Below are positions 23,257 to 31,397 of a DNA stretch of 34,696 bases, piece by piece (position 1 is the stretch's first letter; the number at the start of each line of letters is the position of its first letter). The stretch is from positions 1 through 34,696 of the forward strand of contig CAKSVR010000025.1 of NCBI GenBank assembly GCA_934504345.1, in the 5' to 3' direction. A program made the translations under genes and the position numbers. Under the pieces are notes generated by a model, which was not told the origin of the DNA, did no database searches, and worked only from the letters and a program-made list of their open reading frames with translations. The DNA is from an uncultured Agathobaculum sp. (GTDB taxonomy: Bacteria; Bacillota; Clostridia; Oscillospirales; Butyricicoccaceae).

Positions 23257-24579
23257 TTATTCCGCCGCATTTGCCGCGTTCAGATAGTACCGCGCCGGAA
23301 CACAGCGCCCGTTCTGTTCACGATAGGCGGCCATCATGCTCCGCAGCGCGCCCGAAGCGCCCGCCGCAGCCTGTCTGGCCGGCATGACGGCCTCTTTTTC
23401 TCCGGTGGCCTCGAACCGGCGCAGCCGGATGGTCGCCGTGTGCAGTGCGCCGCCCTCAAAGCAGAACGTCGCGAAGTCGCTGTCGCCCAGCACCGGCACG
23501 CCGCCGTATAATTGCAGGAACACCAGCGTTGTCTGCCGGCCGCTGCGCTCGACCGCGTAGAGCGAGGCGTGCGTATCCGTGTCGCCGGCACGCTGCGCCG
23601 CATCCAGAATGAGCCGCGCACAGTCGAGCTGGGCATCCAGCATCGCATCCTCCTCCAGCTCGCCCTCCTCATAGGCGTAGATCGTACCCGCGCCGTCTGC
23701 CGCCGCGTACTGCACCAGCCCGGAGGCGCTCAGGCGCAGTGTGCTCGTGTCATCGAGGAACACGCGCACCCGGTCCTCCTGTTCGGTGTAGAAATCCGTG
23801 TAGGCCGTGTAGCCGAACGCGCGGAGCAGGTCCTCGAGGCCCGTGCCGCTCTGCGCGGCGAACAGGTCGATAGCTGACTCCTGCATGATCGGCAGAGTCA
23901 GCACCTCGTTGTCGAACAGCAGCGTTTCCGGATAGACCGCATAGGCATCCTCCGCGAATGTACACGCCAGACCTCGGAAATCCTGCTGCGCCTTGTTGAG
24001 CGCACTCTGCGAAACCTCGGCCGCAGAGGCATACAGCGTGCCGTCCGCCGCACGGACGAACAGCTTCTGCACGCCCGCCGCATACACGAGCGTTTCGACC
24101 TGTAAGGTATCACCGTCTTTGCGGCTGCCGCCCAGCCATCCGGCCACCGCCCGCAGCGGTATCGCGCCGTGATAGCGCAGCATCGCGCAGCTGCCCGCCC
24201 GCAGTCCGGTGAGCAGCTCGCTCTCGTCCGCAGGTGTCAGGCTGCCGCCGCTCACCGCCTGTGCCCAGAGCTCGCGTGTCGCGGTCAGTCCGGCATCGAT
24301 GTCGGTCATATTGTACTGCACGCCGCAGAGCTTTCCGTCCACGGTCAGCGCCATCTGTGCGGGATCAGCGGCGGCTACGCCCGAGGAACGCACCTCATAG
24401 CCCACCGCACCGCCGAGAAAACGGTCGTGCAGGCGGCGCATCACGCTGTCTGCCGGCATCCCGGCAACATTCATGCCCATCAGCCAGTTCACCGCGCACA
24501 GCACGGCCATCATCGCACACAGCACGATGAGCGAGATGTTCTTCGCCGTGTTCTTTACCGAACGCTCCGCGCCTCTCAT
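23257..24579 (-). CDS. walH: WalH (YycH)-type regulator of the WalK kinase
   Basis: 440-aa protein with one N-terminal membrane anchor (ISLIVLCAMMAVLCAVNWLMGM, ~15-36) and a large extracellular domain, as in YycH. Sequence conservation in this family is low, so the call rests on topology, length and gene order walK-walH-walI. It overlaps walK by 4 bp (ATGA) and has GGAGGAAAAGGC upstream, indicating translational coupling. It should act together with WalI to adjust WalK activity at the membrane. Confidence 0.85.
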   Translation of the reverse strand: MRGAERSVKNTAKNISLIVLCAMMAVLCAVNWLMGMNVAGMPADSVMRRLHDRFLGGAVGYEVRSSGVAAADPAQMALTVDGKLCGVQYNMTDIDAGLTATRELWAQAVSGGSLTPADESELLTGLRAGSCAMLRYHGAIPLRAVAGWLGGSRKDGDTLQVETLVYAAGVQKLFVRAADGTLYASAAEVSQSALNKAQQDFRGLACTFAEDAYAVYPETLLFDNEVLTLPIMQESAIDLFAAQSGTGLEDLLRAFGYTAYTDFYTEQEDRVRVFLDDTSTLRLSASGLVQYAAADGAGTIYAYEEGELEEDAMLDAQLDCARLILDAAQRAGDTDTHASLYAVERSGRQTTLVFLQLYGGVPVLGDSDFATFCFEGGALHTATIRLRRFEATGEKEAVMPARQAAAGASGALRSMMAAYREQNGRCVPARYYLNAANAAE

Positions 24580-26351
24580 GCCTTTTCCTCCCCGCCGTGC
24601 GGCTTGAGGTCGGTCGGCAGTGTGATCGTCACGATCGTGCCCTTGCCGTATTCGCTCGTCAGGCTGATATTGCCCTCATGCTGCTCGACGATCTCCTTGG
24701 CGATGGCAAGGCCCAGTCCGGTGCCGCCTGCGGCGCGCGAACGCGCCTTGTCCACACGATAGAAACGCTCGAACAGGCGCGGCACATCGTCCGCCGGAAT
24801 ACCCACACCGTTGTCCTCGACCACGATGTGCACATGGTTTTCGCCCGAACGGCTGGCCGCCAGACGGATCTTTCCGCCCGCCGGCGTGTATTTCACCGCG
24901 TTGGACAGGATATTCACGACCACCTGCTCGATGCGTTCCTTATCGCCCGTCAGCATCGGCAGAGCAGGCTCGGCCTCCACGGTGAGCGTGTGCCCGCTGT
25001 CCTCAGCGGTCAGCTTCATGGCGTTGGCGACCTTGTTCAGCAGGTCGAAAAGCGAGAAGCGCGTCATACGCAGCTCCATGCGGCCGTAATCCAGCTTGGA
25101 GAGCGTGAGCAGATCGGTAACGATACGCGCCATGCGCTCGCTCTCGCTCGAGATAACGCCGAGGAACTGCTTTTCGGTATCGAGCGGCAGCTCGCCCGCC
25201 GCATCGAGCAGCGTTTCGGTGTACGAGCGGATGTTGGTCAGCGGTGTACGCAGCTCGTGCGACACATTCGCGACGAACTCACGCCGCGCATCATCCAGAC
25301 GGCGCTGCTCGGTGACATCGTGGATAACGGCGATGACACCGCCCTCGCCGTCCAGCACGCCGTAAGGCGCGAGCGTTACAGACAGCACGCGACCTTTTCG
25401 GGTGATCTCGCTGGTGAGGAACGAGCGCGAACCGGTTTCGTCCGTCGCGGGCATCGCCATGTCCTCGAACATCCGGTCAAAATCCAGCTCGTCCTCCGCG
25501 CGCACGCCGAGCAGATTCTCGGTGGCCGGGTTCATGTGGATGAGCGTGCCGTCCGTCGTAAAGGCGGCCACGCCGTCCGTCATGTGCAGGAACAGGGTGT
25601 TCAGCTTGTCGCGCTCACCCTGCACCTCGCCGACCGTGTTCTTCAGGCGGTGCGCCATGTAGTTGAACGACCGGGTCAGCTCACCGATCTCGTCGGAGGA
25701 CTGGATGCCGAGATCCTGATCGAAGTTGCCGTCCGCGATGGACTGCGCGCCCTCTTTGATGCGCTCGATCGGCGTTGTGATGGTCTTGGAGAGCAGGAAC
25801 GACAGCAGGATCGCGGCCAGCAGGCCGAACATCATCGCCTGCATGACGATCTGGAAAAAGCGCCACGACAGGTCGGAGATCTCCCGCTTGTTGTCCGAGA
25901 TATACACGATATAGTCCACCGTGCCGTTGCCGTCCGTGTCAAGCGGCACGGCAATGTCCATGATGCTGTCCGACACCGAGGAGCGCGTTCCGGTTTCTCC
26001 GGCCATCGCCGCAATAACGTTGCGCGTGCGCGCAACCGACAGATTCGGGTTGGAACCGTCCAGAAAACCGCCCTCACCGTCCAGAATGGCGTAGTTGCGG
26101 TAATCGTCGATGCCGAGGCGGCTCTTGTGGGCATCGATGATGGTCTTGAGCCCGCTGACACCGGGTTCAGCCGCCGCCTCCTGCATGGAGCGGATGGTGT
26201 CCGTGGTGAACACGCCCTGCATCTGCTCATAGAAGCTGTCCAGATAGAACGTGTTGACGCTGTTGATGAGGAACGTGCCGACCACCGCCATAACGGAAAC
26301 GATCAGCAGCACCAGTATCAGCACCAGTTTCATGTGTAGTGAACGGAACAT
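24576..26351 (-). CDS. walK: Sensor histidine kinase WalK (YycG)
   Basis: 591-aa membrane kinase. Helix 1 is at ~8-30 and helix 2 at ~167-188, enclosing a ~135-residue outside sensor domain. HAMP follows at ~190-240 (TITTPIERIKEGAQSIADGNFDQDL), PAS at ~250-350, HisKA with phosphoacceptor H365 (VSHELRTPL) and HATPase_c with NILSNAVKYT, VEDNGVGIP and GTGLGLAIAK. The architecture matches WalK, which monitors cell-wall status and controls autolysins. The ATG lies 3 nt after the walR stop, and the ribosome binding site GGGGAG lies within the end of walR. Confidence 0.95.
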   Translation of the reverse strand: MFRSLHMKLVLILVLLIVSVMAVVGTFLINSVNTFYLDSFYEQMQGVFTTDTIRSMQEAAAEPGVSGLKTIIDAHKSRLGIDDYRNYAILDGEGGFLDGSNPNLSVARTRNVIAAMAGETGTRSSVSDSIMDIAVPLDTDGNGTVDYIVYISDNKREISDLSWRFFQIVMQAMMFGLLAAILLSFLLSKTITTPIERIKEGAQSIADGNFDQDLGIQSSDEIGELTRSFNYMAHRLKNTVGEVQGERDKLNTLFLHMTDGVAAFTTDGTLIHMNPATENLLGVRAEDELDFDRMFEDMAMPATDETGSRSFLTSEITRKGRVLSVTLAPYGVLDGEGGVIAVIHDVTEQRRLDDARREFVANVSHELRTPLTNIRSYTETLLDAAGELPLDTEKQFLGVISSESERMARIVTDLLTLSKLDYGRMELRMTRFSLFDLLNKVANAMKLTAEDSGHTLTVEAEPALPMLTGDKERIEQVVVNILSNAVKYTPAGGKIRLAASRSGENHVHIVVEDNGVGIPADDVPRLFERFYRVDKARSRAAGGTGLGLAIAKEIVEQHEGNISLTSEYGKGTIVTITLPTDLKPHGGEEKA

Positions 26352-26354
26352 AGC

Positions 26355-27050
26355 TTACTCCCCGTCAGTAAAGTAATAGCCCATGCCTCTTTTGGTGATG
26401 ATGTACTTCGGGCTTGCCGGCTGGTCCTCGACCTTTTCGCGCAGACGGCGGATAGCGACATCCACCGCACGCAGATCGCCGTAGTAATCGTATCCCCAGA
26501 CCTTCTCCATCAGCTCCTCGCGCGAGAACACGCGGCCGGGCGCTGCGGACAGAAAGCACAGGATGTCGAACTCGCGGGCGGACAGCTCGAGCGGACGGCC
26601 GTTCTTGTACACCATGCCGTTATCCTTGGATACGCGCAGACCGTCCCCCTCCGGAGCGGCGGGCTTCTCCTTTTCCTCGCCGGAATAGATGCGGCGCATA
26701 TTGGCCTTGACGCGGGCCATCAGCTCCCGCATGGAGAACGGCTTGGTGATATAGTCGTCCGCGCCGAGCTCGAGGCCGGTCACCTTGTCGGTTTCCTCCT
26801 CGCGGGCGGTCAGCATGATGATCGGCGTGTCCTTCTGCTCACGCACCTGCCGGCATACCTCGAAGCCGTCCATTTTGGGCAGCATCACATCCAGCAGGAT
26901 GAGGTCGGGCGCCTCCTCGAGCGCACAGCGCAGACCCTCCGCGCCGTCATAAGCAGCGATGGTGTCGTAGCCCTCGCGCTGCAAATTGAACGCCAGAATA
27001 TCCGAAATGGTCTTTTCGTCCTCGACCACGAGGATTTTTTTCTTATCCAT
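26355..27050 (-). CDS. walR: DNA-binding response regulator WalR (YycF)
   Basis: 231-aa OmpR-family regulator. Receiver domain residues 1-120 hold the acidic pocket E10/D11 and phosphoacceptor D54 (LLDVMLPKMDG). The C-terminal winged helix ends REKVEDQPASPKYIITKRGMGYYF, typical of WalR. ATG 27050 follows AAAGGAGGAAAGGGT; a longer frame to 27131 is a translation of the hairpin repeat upstream. It is the first gene of walR-walK-walH-walI. A repeat element, not an obvious promoter, fills the gap to the Nudix gene. Confidence 0.95.
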   Translation of the reverse strand: MDKKKILVVEDEKTISDILAFNLQREGYDTIAAYDGAEGLRCALEEAPDLILLDVMLPKMDGFEVCRQVREQKDTPIIMLTAREEETDKVTGLELGADDYITKPFSMRELMARVKANMRRIYSGEEKEKPAAPEGDGLRVSKDNGMVYKNGRPLELSAREFDILCFLSAAPGRVFSREELMEKVWGYDYYGDLRAVDVAIRRLREKVEDQPASPKYIITKRGMGYYFTDGE

Positions 27051-27077
27051 ACCCTTTCCTCCTTTGGAGAGAGTGAG

Positions 27078-27140
27078 GAGTGGAGAGTTGAGAGTGAAGA
27101 GAATCGCCGCTCTCCACTCTTCACTCTCCAATCTCCACTC
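27078..27140. repeat. GAGTGGAGAG-type inverted-repeat hairpin
   Basis: Left arm 27078-27102 and right arm 27111-27140 are imperfect inverted copies built from GAGTGGAGAG and GAGAGTGAAGAG units. The element abuts the Nudix stop codon at 27141 and fills most of the gap to the walR ribosome binding site. Purine bias (one arm nearly all A/G) is striking. Similar units occur as dispersed intergenic hairpins in other Clostridia as I recall. Confidence 0.75.
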
Positions 27141-27680
27141 TTAATACAGGTTTTTCAGCTTCGCGCGGTACATCGCCGCGACGGTCTTTGCATCGCGGAT
27201 CTCGTCCCGCTCAATCATTTTCTCAACCTCGGCGATGGGCAGGCGCACAACCTCGACAAATTCATCCTCGTCCGGCTGCATCTCGCCCTCGGTCAGATCG
27301 AGTGCGGCAAACAGATACGTTACCTCGGTGAGAAATCCGGGCGACGGGTAGATCGCGCCGAGCGGCACGATACGGCCTGCCGTGCAGCCGGTTTCCTCCT
27401 TGAGCTCACGGATGCCGCATTCCTCGGCATCCTCCGGGCCGTGATCCATCTTGCCGGCGGGCATCTCGAGCAGCTCGGTATCGAACGCATAGCGGAACTG
27501 CCGCACGAGGATGACGTTGCCGTCCTTGTCGATGGGCAGCACGCCGACGCCGCCAACGTGCTCGCAGACCTCGCGCGGCGCGGTTTTGCCGTTCGGCAGG
27601 AAAACCTCGTCCACGCGGGCGGTCATGATCCTGCCCTTGAACTTATATTCACTGGAAAGCTGTCTTTCTGTCATATCCAT
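27141..27680 (-). CDS. Nudix hydrolase, ADP-ribose pyrophosphatase type
   Basis: 179-aa Nudix protein. The Nudix helix reads GKMDHGPEDAEECGIRELKEETG, with REL and EETG matching the motif but one extra residue between the first Gly and Glu. Flanking residues (EMPAG before it, Pro-rich YPSPGFLTE after it) match ADP-ribose pyrophosphatases, which cleave ADP-ribose to AMP and ribose 5-phosphate. ATG 27680 follows AAGGAG with 9-nt spacing; the longer frame to 27707 lies in the end of the GH13 gene. It is 13 bp downstream of the GH13 gene and probably co-transcribed. Confidence 0.9.
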   Translation of the reverse strand: MDMTERQLSSEYKFKGRIMTARVDEVFLPNGKTAPREVCEHVGGVGVLPIDKDGNVILVRQFRYAFDTELLEMPAGKMDHGPEDAEECGIRELKEETGCTAGRIVPLGAIYPSPGFLTEVTYLFAALDLTEGEMQPDEDEFVEVVRLPIAEVEKMIERDEIRDAKTVAAMYRAKLKNLY

Positions 27681-27693
27681 AGCAAGTTTCTCC

Positions 27694-29604
27694 TTAATCG
27701 GCGGCATTTACGCAGCGCAGGATATACGCAGTTTCCGGCGGAACGGATACGATCAGTCCGTCCGGGTCGGCGTATGCGAAGCCTTCGCCGCTCAGCAGGT
27801 CGAGCGCATACAGCGCATCAATTTTTGTTTCGATATGCTGGTGGCCGCGGTTTACAACAATGACAAGCCGGGAATCCTCGTCCAGCCGCTCATAGCGCAG
27901 CAGTGCGCCCGCGGTCGTTTCCTCGAATTGCAGCTCGCCGTCCGTCAGGGTCGGTTCCTCCGCGCGGATGGCGCACAGCTTGCGGTAGAACGCCAGAAGC
28001 TCCTGATCTTCGTGTCCCCACGGGTAGGTACGGCGGTTGAACGGGTCCTCAAAGCCCTGCTGACCGGCTTCATCGCCGTAGTAGATGGTCGGAGAGCCCG
28101 GCATGGTGAACTGGATGACTGCCGCCATACGCAGACGGCGCAGCGCGATCTCCAGACGATCAGGCGGCAGCTGATAGTGTGCGCGGCCGTTCCGGTCCAT
28201 TTTCCACTCGTTTTCGGTCACGCCGAGCAGCGTGAGCGCACGCGCGGTATCGTGTGTGCCGACCACGTTCATCAGGTTGTAGAATACGTCCTTCGGGTAG
28301 TTTTCGCGGATGCACTCCATGCTCTCCGCGAAATGCTCGGCAGTGCCGCCGTTCAGGAAGCCCAGAATCGCATCCCGCAGCGGATAGTTCATCACGGAAT
28401 CCAGCTCACCGCCCTGAAAATACCGGCGGCGCTCGGAGTACGCGATCTTATTGGAGGCATCCTCCCACACCTCACCGATGATGAGCGCATCCGGCTTTTC
28501 CCGGCGCGCGGCGGCATTGAGCTTGCTGATGAAGCTGTCCGGCAGCTCGTCGGCCACATCCAGCCGCCAGCCGGACGCGCCCAGCCGCAGCCAGCGGCGG
28601 ACAACGCTGTCCTCGTCCTCGATGATGTAGTTCTGATAGCTGCCGTCGGTTTCGTTCACCTGCGGCAGTGTGTAGATCCCCCACCACGAGCCGTACTCAT
28701 TCGGCCAGTTATGGAAGTCAAACCAGCTGAAATACGGCGATTCCTTGGACTGATACGCGCCTACGCTGTCATAATGGCCGCGTGCGTTGAAGTAGCGGCT
28801 GTCATAGCCGGTGTGATTGAACACGCCGTCCAGCACGACGCGCATCCCGCGCTTAGCGGCCTCGCTGCACAGTGCACGGAAATCCTCCTCGCAGCCGAGC
28901 AGCGGGTCGATGCGCTTGTAATCACCGGTGTCGTAGCGGTGATTGGAATACGCCTGAAAGATCGGATTAAAGTAGATGGTGGTAACGTGCAGGCTCTCCA
29001 GATAATCCAGCTTGGAGAGTACGCCGCGCAGCGTACCGCCGAAAAAGTCGTTGTTGAGTATCTCGCCGTGCTCATCCGGCAGATACACCGGAATATCATC
29101 CCAGTTTTCGTGCAGCACGCGCGGGATCACGCCCTCGCCCTCAGGCTGTTCGGGCGCTTTGTCGCGGCAGAAGCGATCCGGGAAGATATTGTAGGTGATG
29201 CCCTCACCGAACCAGCGCGGCGTGTGATAATCCCCGTCGTACACGGTCAGCTGATACTTGTCGCCCATGTTCTCGAGCAGCTCGGCCTGCCCGCCGTAGC
29301 CGCGGGCACAGTAATGCAGACCGTCCGGCAGCTCGACTGTGAAGTAATACCAGTACAGACCGGGATGCGGCGGCGTGAACGTCGCCGTGTAGCGGTCGTG
29401 TGAGCCCTGATAGCCCGCCCACGCCATCGGATGGGATTCCGCCGGACACCCGTCCTCTCCCATCCACAGGACAACGCGCATCGCGCCCTGTGCCCGCTGC
29501 GGATAAACCGAAAACTCGACTGCCTGACCGGCCGGAACCGCACCATACGGCTTCTTGCAGGCCAGACTGCGCGAGTGAAACATACTATCTGAAATGCGAT
29601 TCAC
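27694..29604 (-). CDS. GH13 alpha-glycosidase (neopullulanase/cyclomaltodextrinase-like)
   Basis: 636-aa glycoside hydrolase family 13 enzyme without a signal peptide, so cytoplasmic. The ~120-residue N-terminal domain looks like the Ig-like CBM34 module of neopullulanases. The barrel shows all four GH13 regions: DGVFNHTG (259-266), GWRLDVAD with nucleophile D349, IIGEVW with acid E378, and GTHD with D452. It would hydrolyse alpha-1,4 (and perhaps alpha-1,6) links in imported maltodextrins. The start is GTG 29604 with GGAGGA upstream. Its promoter is at 29673-29701, with a hairpin at the predicted transcript start. Confidence 0.93.
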   Translation of the reverse strand: MNRISDSMFHSRSLACKKPYGAVPAGQAVEFSVYPQRAQGAMRVVLWMGEDGCPAESHPMAWAGYQGSHDRYTATFTPPHPGLYWYYFTVELPDGLHYCARGYGGQAELLENMGDKYQLTVYDGDYHTPRWFGEGITYNIFPDRFCRDKAPEQPEGEGVIPRVLHENWDDIPVYLPDEHGEILNNDFFGGTLRGVLSKLDYLESLHVTTIYFNPIFQAYSNHRYDTGDYKRIDPLLGCEEDFRALCSEAAKRGMRVVLDGVFNHTGYDSRYFNARGHYDSVGAYQSKESPYFSWFDFHNWPNEYGSWWGIYTLPQVNETDGSYQNYIIEDEDSVVRRWLRLGASGWRLDVADELPDSFISKLNAAARREKPDALIIGEVWEDASNKIAYSERRRYFQGGELDSVMNYPLRDAILGFLNGGTAEHFAESMECIRENYPKDVFYNLMNVVGTHDTARALTLLGVTENEWKMDRNGRAHYQLPPDRLEIALRRLRMAAVIQFTMPGSPTIYYGDEAGQQGFEDPFNRRTYPWGHEDQELLAFYRKLCAIRAEEPTLTDGELQFEETTAGALLRYERLDEDSRLVIVVNRGHQHIETKIDALYALDLLSGEGFAYADPDGLIVSVPPETAYILRCVNAAD

Positions 29605-29638
29605 GCAAGTTCCTCCAAACTATATCCTCTGTCCGAAC

Positions 29639-29666
29639 AATACCGCACGCTGAGATTGGCGGTATT
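29639..29666 (-). promoter_or_regulatory. 8-bp inverted repeat at +1 of the GH13 transcript
   Basis: AATACCGC (29639-29646) and GCGGTATT (29659-29666) are inverted copies 12 bp apart, starting right after the -10 box. Either an operator at +1 or a 5' mRNA hairpin would explain it. A LacI-family operator is possible given the sugar enzyme, but no regulator gene is nearby. Confidence 0.55.
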
Positions 29667-29672
29667 ATTTTT

Positions 29673-29701
29673 AGTATAGCACAAATCTGTAAAATGGTAA
29701 A
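29673..29701 (-). promoter_or_regulatory. Promoter of the GH13-Nudix operon
   Basis: On the minus strand TTTACC (29701-29696), a 17-bp spacer and TATACT (29678-29673) preceded by TGC, an extended -10. Confidence 0.75.
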
Positions 29702-29704
29702 CAG

Positions 29705-29740
29705 ACAAAGAAAAGGACTGACCCCGTGCAGAGTCAGTCC
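29705..29740 (-). terminator. Terminator of trxA operon
   Basis: GGACTGAC/GTCAGTCC (29715-29722/29733-29740), read on the minus strand, is followed by TTTTCTTT. It lies ~20 bp after the trxA stop. Confidence 0.85.
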
Positions 29741-29760
29741 GGTTTCGGTTTGGTTTTGCC

Positions 29761-30069
29761 TCAGCCCAGCAGTGCCAAGATCTCTTCCTTGGGCATTGCG
29801 CCGATCGCCTTATTCGCAGTCTCGCCGTTCTTCATCACGATCAGCGTCGGGATGGACACGATGCGGAACTGCATCGCCAGCTCGCCCTGCTCGTCCACGT
29901 TGATCTTGCCGACCTTGATGTCGTCGCGCTCGTTTGCGATCTCGTCCACGATGGGCGAAACCATGCGGCACGGGCCGCACCACGTTGCCCAGAAGTCCAG
30001 CAGGACCGGCTTGTCCGACTTCAGCACTTCGTTCTCGTAATTTTCCTTGGTAATGGTGATAACTGCCAT
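29761..30069 (-). CDS. trxA: Thioredoxin
   Basis: 102-aa thioredoxin with the WCGPC active site (C31 and C34) in LLDFWATWCGPCRMVSPI and the cis-proline loop VSIPTL. It reduces protein disulfides in the cytoplasm. Length matches TrxA. ATG 30069 is chosen over an in-frame GTG at 30078 because AAAAGGAG is spaced 8 nt from it. It is the last gene of the DUF3783-OGG-trxA transcript, 15 bp after the glycosylase. Confidence 0.95.
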   Translation of the reverse strand: MAVITITKENYENEVLKSDKPVLLDFWATWCGPCRMVSPIVDEIANERDDIKVGKINVDEQGELAMQFRIVSIPTLIVMKNGETANKAIGAMPKEEILALLG

Positions 30070-30084
30070 ATAAAACACTCCTTT

Positions 30085-30894
30085 TTATTGCAAGCTCAGC
30101 TCATAGTAAAATGCGTACTGCTGCATCACGCCCGCAAAGCCCTTGTAGCGCGTGAGCGGAAAGCCCTCCGGATAGTGTGCCTCCAGCATCTGTCGGATAT
30201 GCGTATCGATGGGAAAGGCATCGATGTGGTGCAGCGCGAACAGGCAGATGCACTCCGCAACCTTGACACCGACTCCGGTCAGCCGCAGCAGCGCGGCTTT
30301 GGCGTGCTCGTAGTCCATGTGCCGGATGGCCTCGAGATCGACTTCGCCGGAGGCGACCTGTCGTGCCGCCGCGCAGAGGTATTTCGCGCGGTAGCCCAGC
30401 CGCACCGGCGCGAGGTCCTCGGGCGTACACGCGGCAAGGCGCTCCGCCGTCGGGATGCAATTGTATACCTGTTTACTCTTATTATAACAGGTTTCGCCCA
30501 AAAGGGAACACAAATTTTCGACACATCTGGTAATCCGCGCGATATTGTTCTGCTGCGAGATGATGAAGCATACAATAGTTTCCCAGAGGTCCTGCCGCAG
30601 GATACGCAGCCCGCCGCCGTACTCGACCGCGCTCGTCAGATAGCTGTCGCGCCGCGCGACCGCACTCTTGTAGAAGCCGTAATCGGCATCCAGATCAAAA
30701 TACGGCCGCCAGACGGTGTCAAACTCGTCCTCGCCGCAGTCAAACCGCACGGTCTGCCCGTCCTGCTTTATCTCCAGCAGATGCGCGCCCGCGATCAGGC
30801 GATACTGCTTCTCCCCGAGCCGATGAAAGCGAAAACACTGTCCGGAATTCGCGATCTGGTCAATGTCGAAATCGTTCAGTACGCGCTCGATCAT
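30085..30894 (-). CDS. OGG1-type 8-oxoguanine DNA glycosylase/AP lyase
   Basis: 269-aa base-excision repair enzyme. The N-terminal ~100 residues match the OGG N-terminal domain (NSGQCFRFHRL). A helix-hairpin-helix GPD domain follows, LTGVGVKVAECICLFAL with catalytic K211, then D230 in AFPIDTHIRQ. The Lys aligns with the Schiff-base Lys of human OGG1, and LPGVGTKVADCICLMAL in that protein is strikingly similar. It would remove oxidised guanine and nick the strand. The start overlaps the DUF3783 gene stop by ATGA. Confidence 0.93.
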   Translation of the reverse strand: MIERVLNDFDIDQIANSGQCFRFHRLGEKQYRLIAGAHLLEIKQDGQTVRFDCGEDEFDTVWRPYFDLDADYGFYKSAVARRDSYLTSAVEYGGGLRILRQDLWETIVCFIISQQNNIARITRCVENLCSLLGETCYNKSKQVYNCIPTAERLAACTPEDLAPVRLGYRAKYLCAAARQVASGEVDLEAIRHMDYEHAKAALLRLTGVGVKVAECICLFALHHIDAFPIDTHIRQMLEAHYPEGFPLTRYKGFAGVMQQYAFYYELSLQ

Positions 30895-31265
30895 TGGTGC
30901 ATGGCCTCGTGCTCACGCACCAGCTCGGCAAACAGTGCGCTCAGGCTCCAGCCGATGTTGTGCTCGGTGACGATGGCCTTGTACGGCACGGATACGCCGT
31001 GCGCTTTCATCTCGCGCAGCAGGATCTCCAGCCGCTTTTCGGTGAAGCCGTCCAGCACCAGCATGGGCGCGGAGGGCGCTTCGGCAGGCGCATCACTCTC
31101 GACAAAGCCCTTACGGCCCAGCAGAAAACCCACCGTTTGACCGGCGGAAGCCGCCTCCACATTCTTGATACGCACGCCCATGCGTACGAGCACGGTTTTG
31201 AGCGCCGCCGTCTGCTCACTCGGCTGCGGCGCAAAATATAACACCTTTTCTCGGGATGCCGCCAT
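30891..31265 (-). CDS. DUF3783 family protein
   Basis: 124-aa soluble protein matching the DUF3783 pattern: an N-terminal beta-alpha region and the hallmark C-terminal KAIVTEHNIGWSLSALFAELVREHEAMH. Function is unknown. AGGAGGATACCAGT precedes ATG 31265. It is the first gene of an operon with the glycosylase and thioredoxin, which hints at a role linked to oxidative stress, but this is only context. Confidence 0.85.
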   Translation of the reverse strand: MAASREKVLYFAPQPSEQTAALKTVLVRMGVRIKNVEAASAGQTVGFLLGRKGFVESDAPAEAPSAPMLVLDGFTEKRLEILLREMKAHGVSVPYKAIVTEHNIGWSLSALFAELVREHEAMHQ

Positions 31266-31300
31266 ACTGGTATCCTCCTGTTTTCGTCAAAATGGTTTAT

Positions 31301-31330
31301 CGTATACTAATATTATATCATTTCTGTCAA
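31301..31330 (-). promoter_or_regulatory. Promoter of the DUF3783-OGG-trxA operon
   Basis: On the minus strand TTGACA (31330-31325), an 18-bp spacer and TATACG (31306-31301). Its -35 is 6 bp from the -35 of the divergent ZIP promoter. Confidence 0.65.
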
Positions 31331-31336
31331 GCCCTA

Positions 31337-31365
31337 TTGACAGCCTGTTTATTCCGTGATATTCT
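31337..31365 (+). promoter_or_regulatory. Promoter of the ZIP transporter gene
   Basis: TTGACA (31337-31342), a 17-bp spacer and TATTCT (31360-31365), back-to-back with the minus-strand promoter. Confidence 0.7.
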
Positions 31366-31369
31366 CATA

Positions 31370-31385
31370 GTTAGCAAAGACTAAC
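31370..31385. promoter_or_regulatory. GTTAG/CTAAC dyad near the ZIP transcription start
   Basis: GTTAG (31370-31374) and CTAAC (31381-31385) are inverted copies 6 bp apart at about +1. The half-sites resemble DtxR/MntR-family boxes, though the spacing is not canonical. Metal-dependent repression of the ZIP gene is a possibility. Confidence 0.35.
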
Positions 31386-31397
31386 CAATAAGAAAGT

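Noticed and set aside
24597..26339. A 580-aa plus-strand frame opposite walK
   Set aside because: WalK has all kinase motifs on the other strand; the antisense frame has no motifs.
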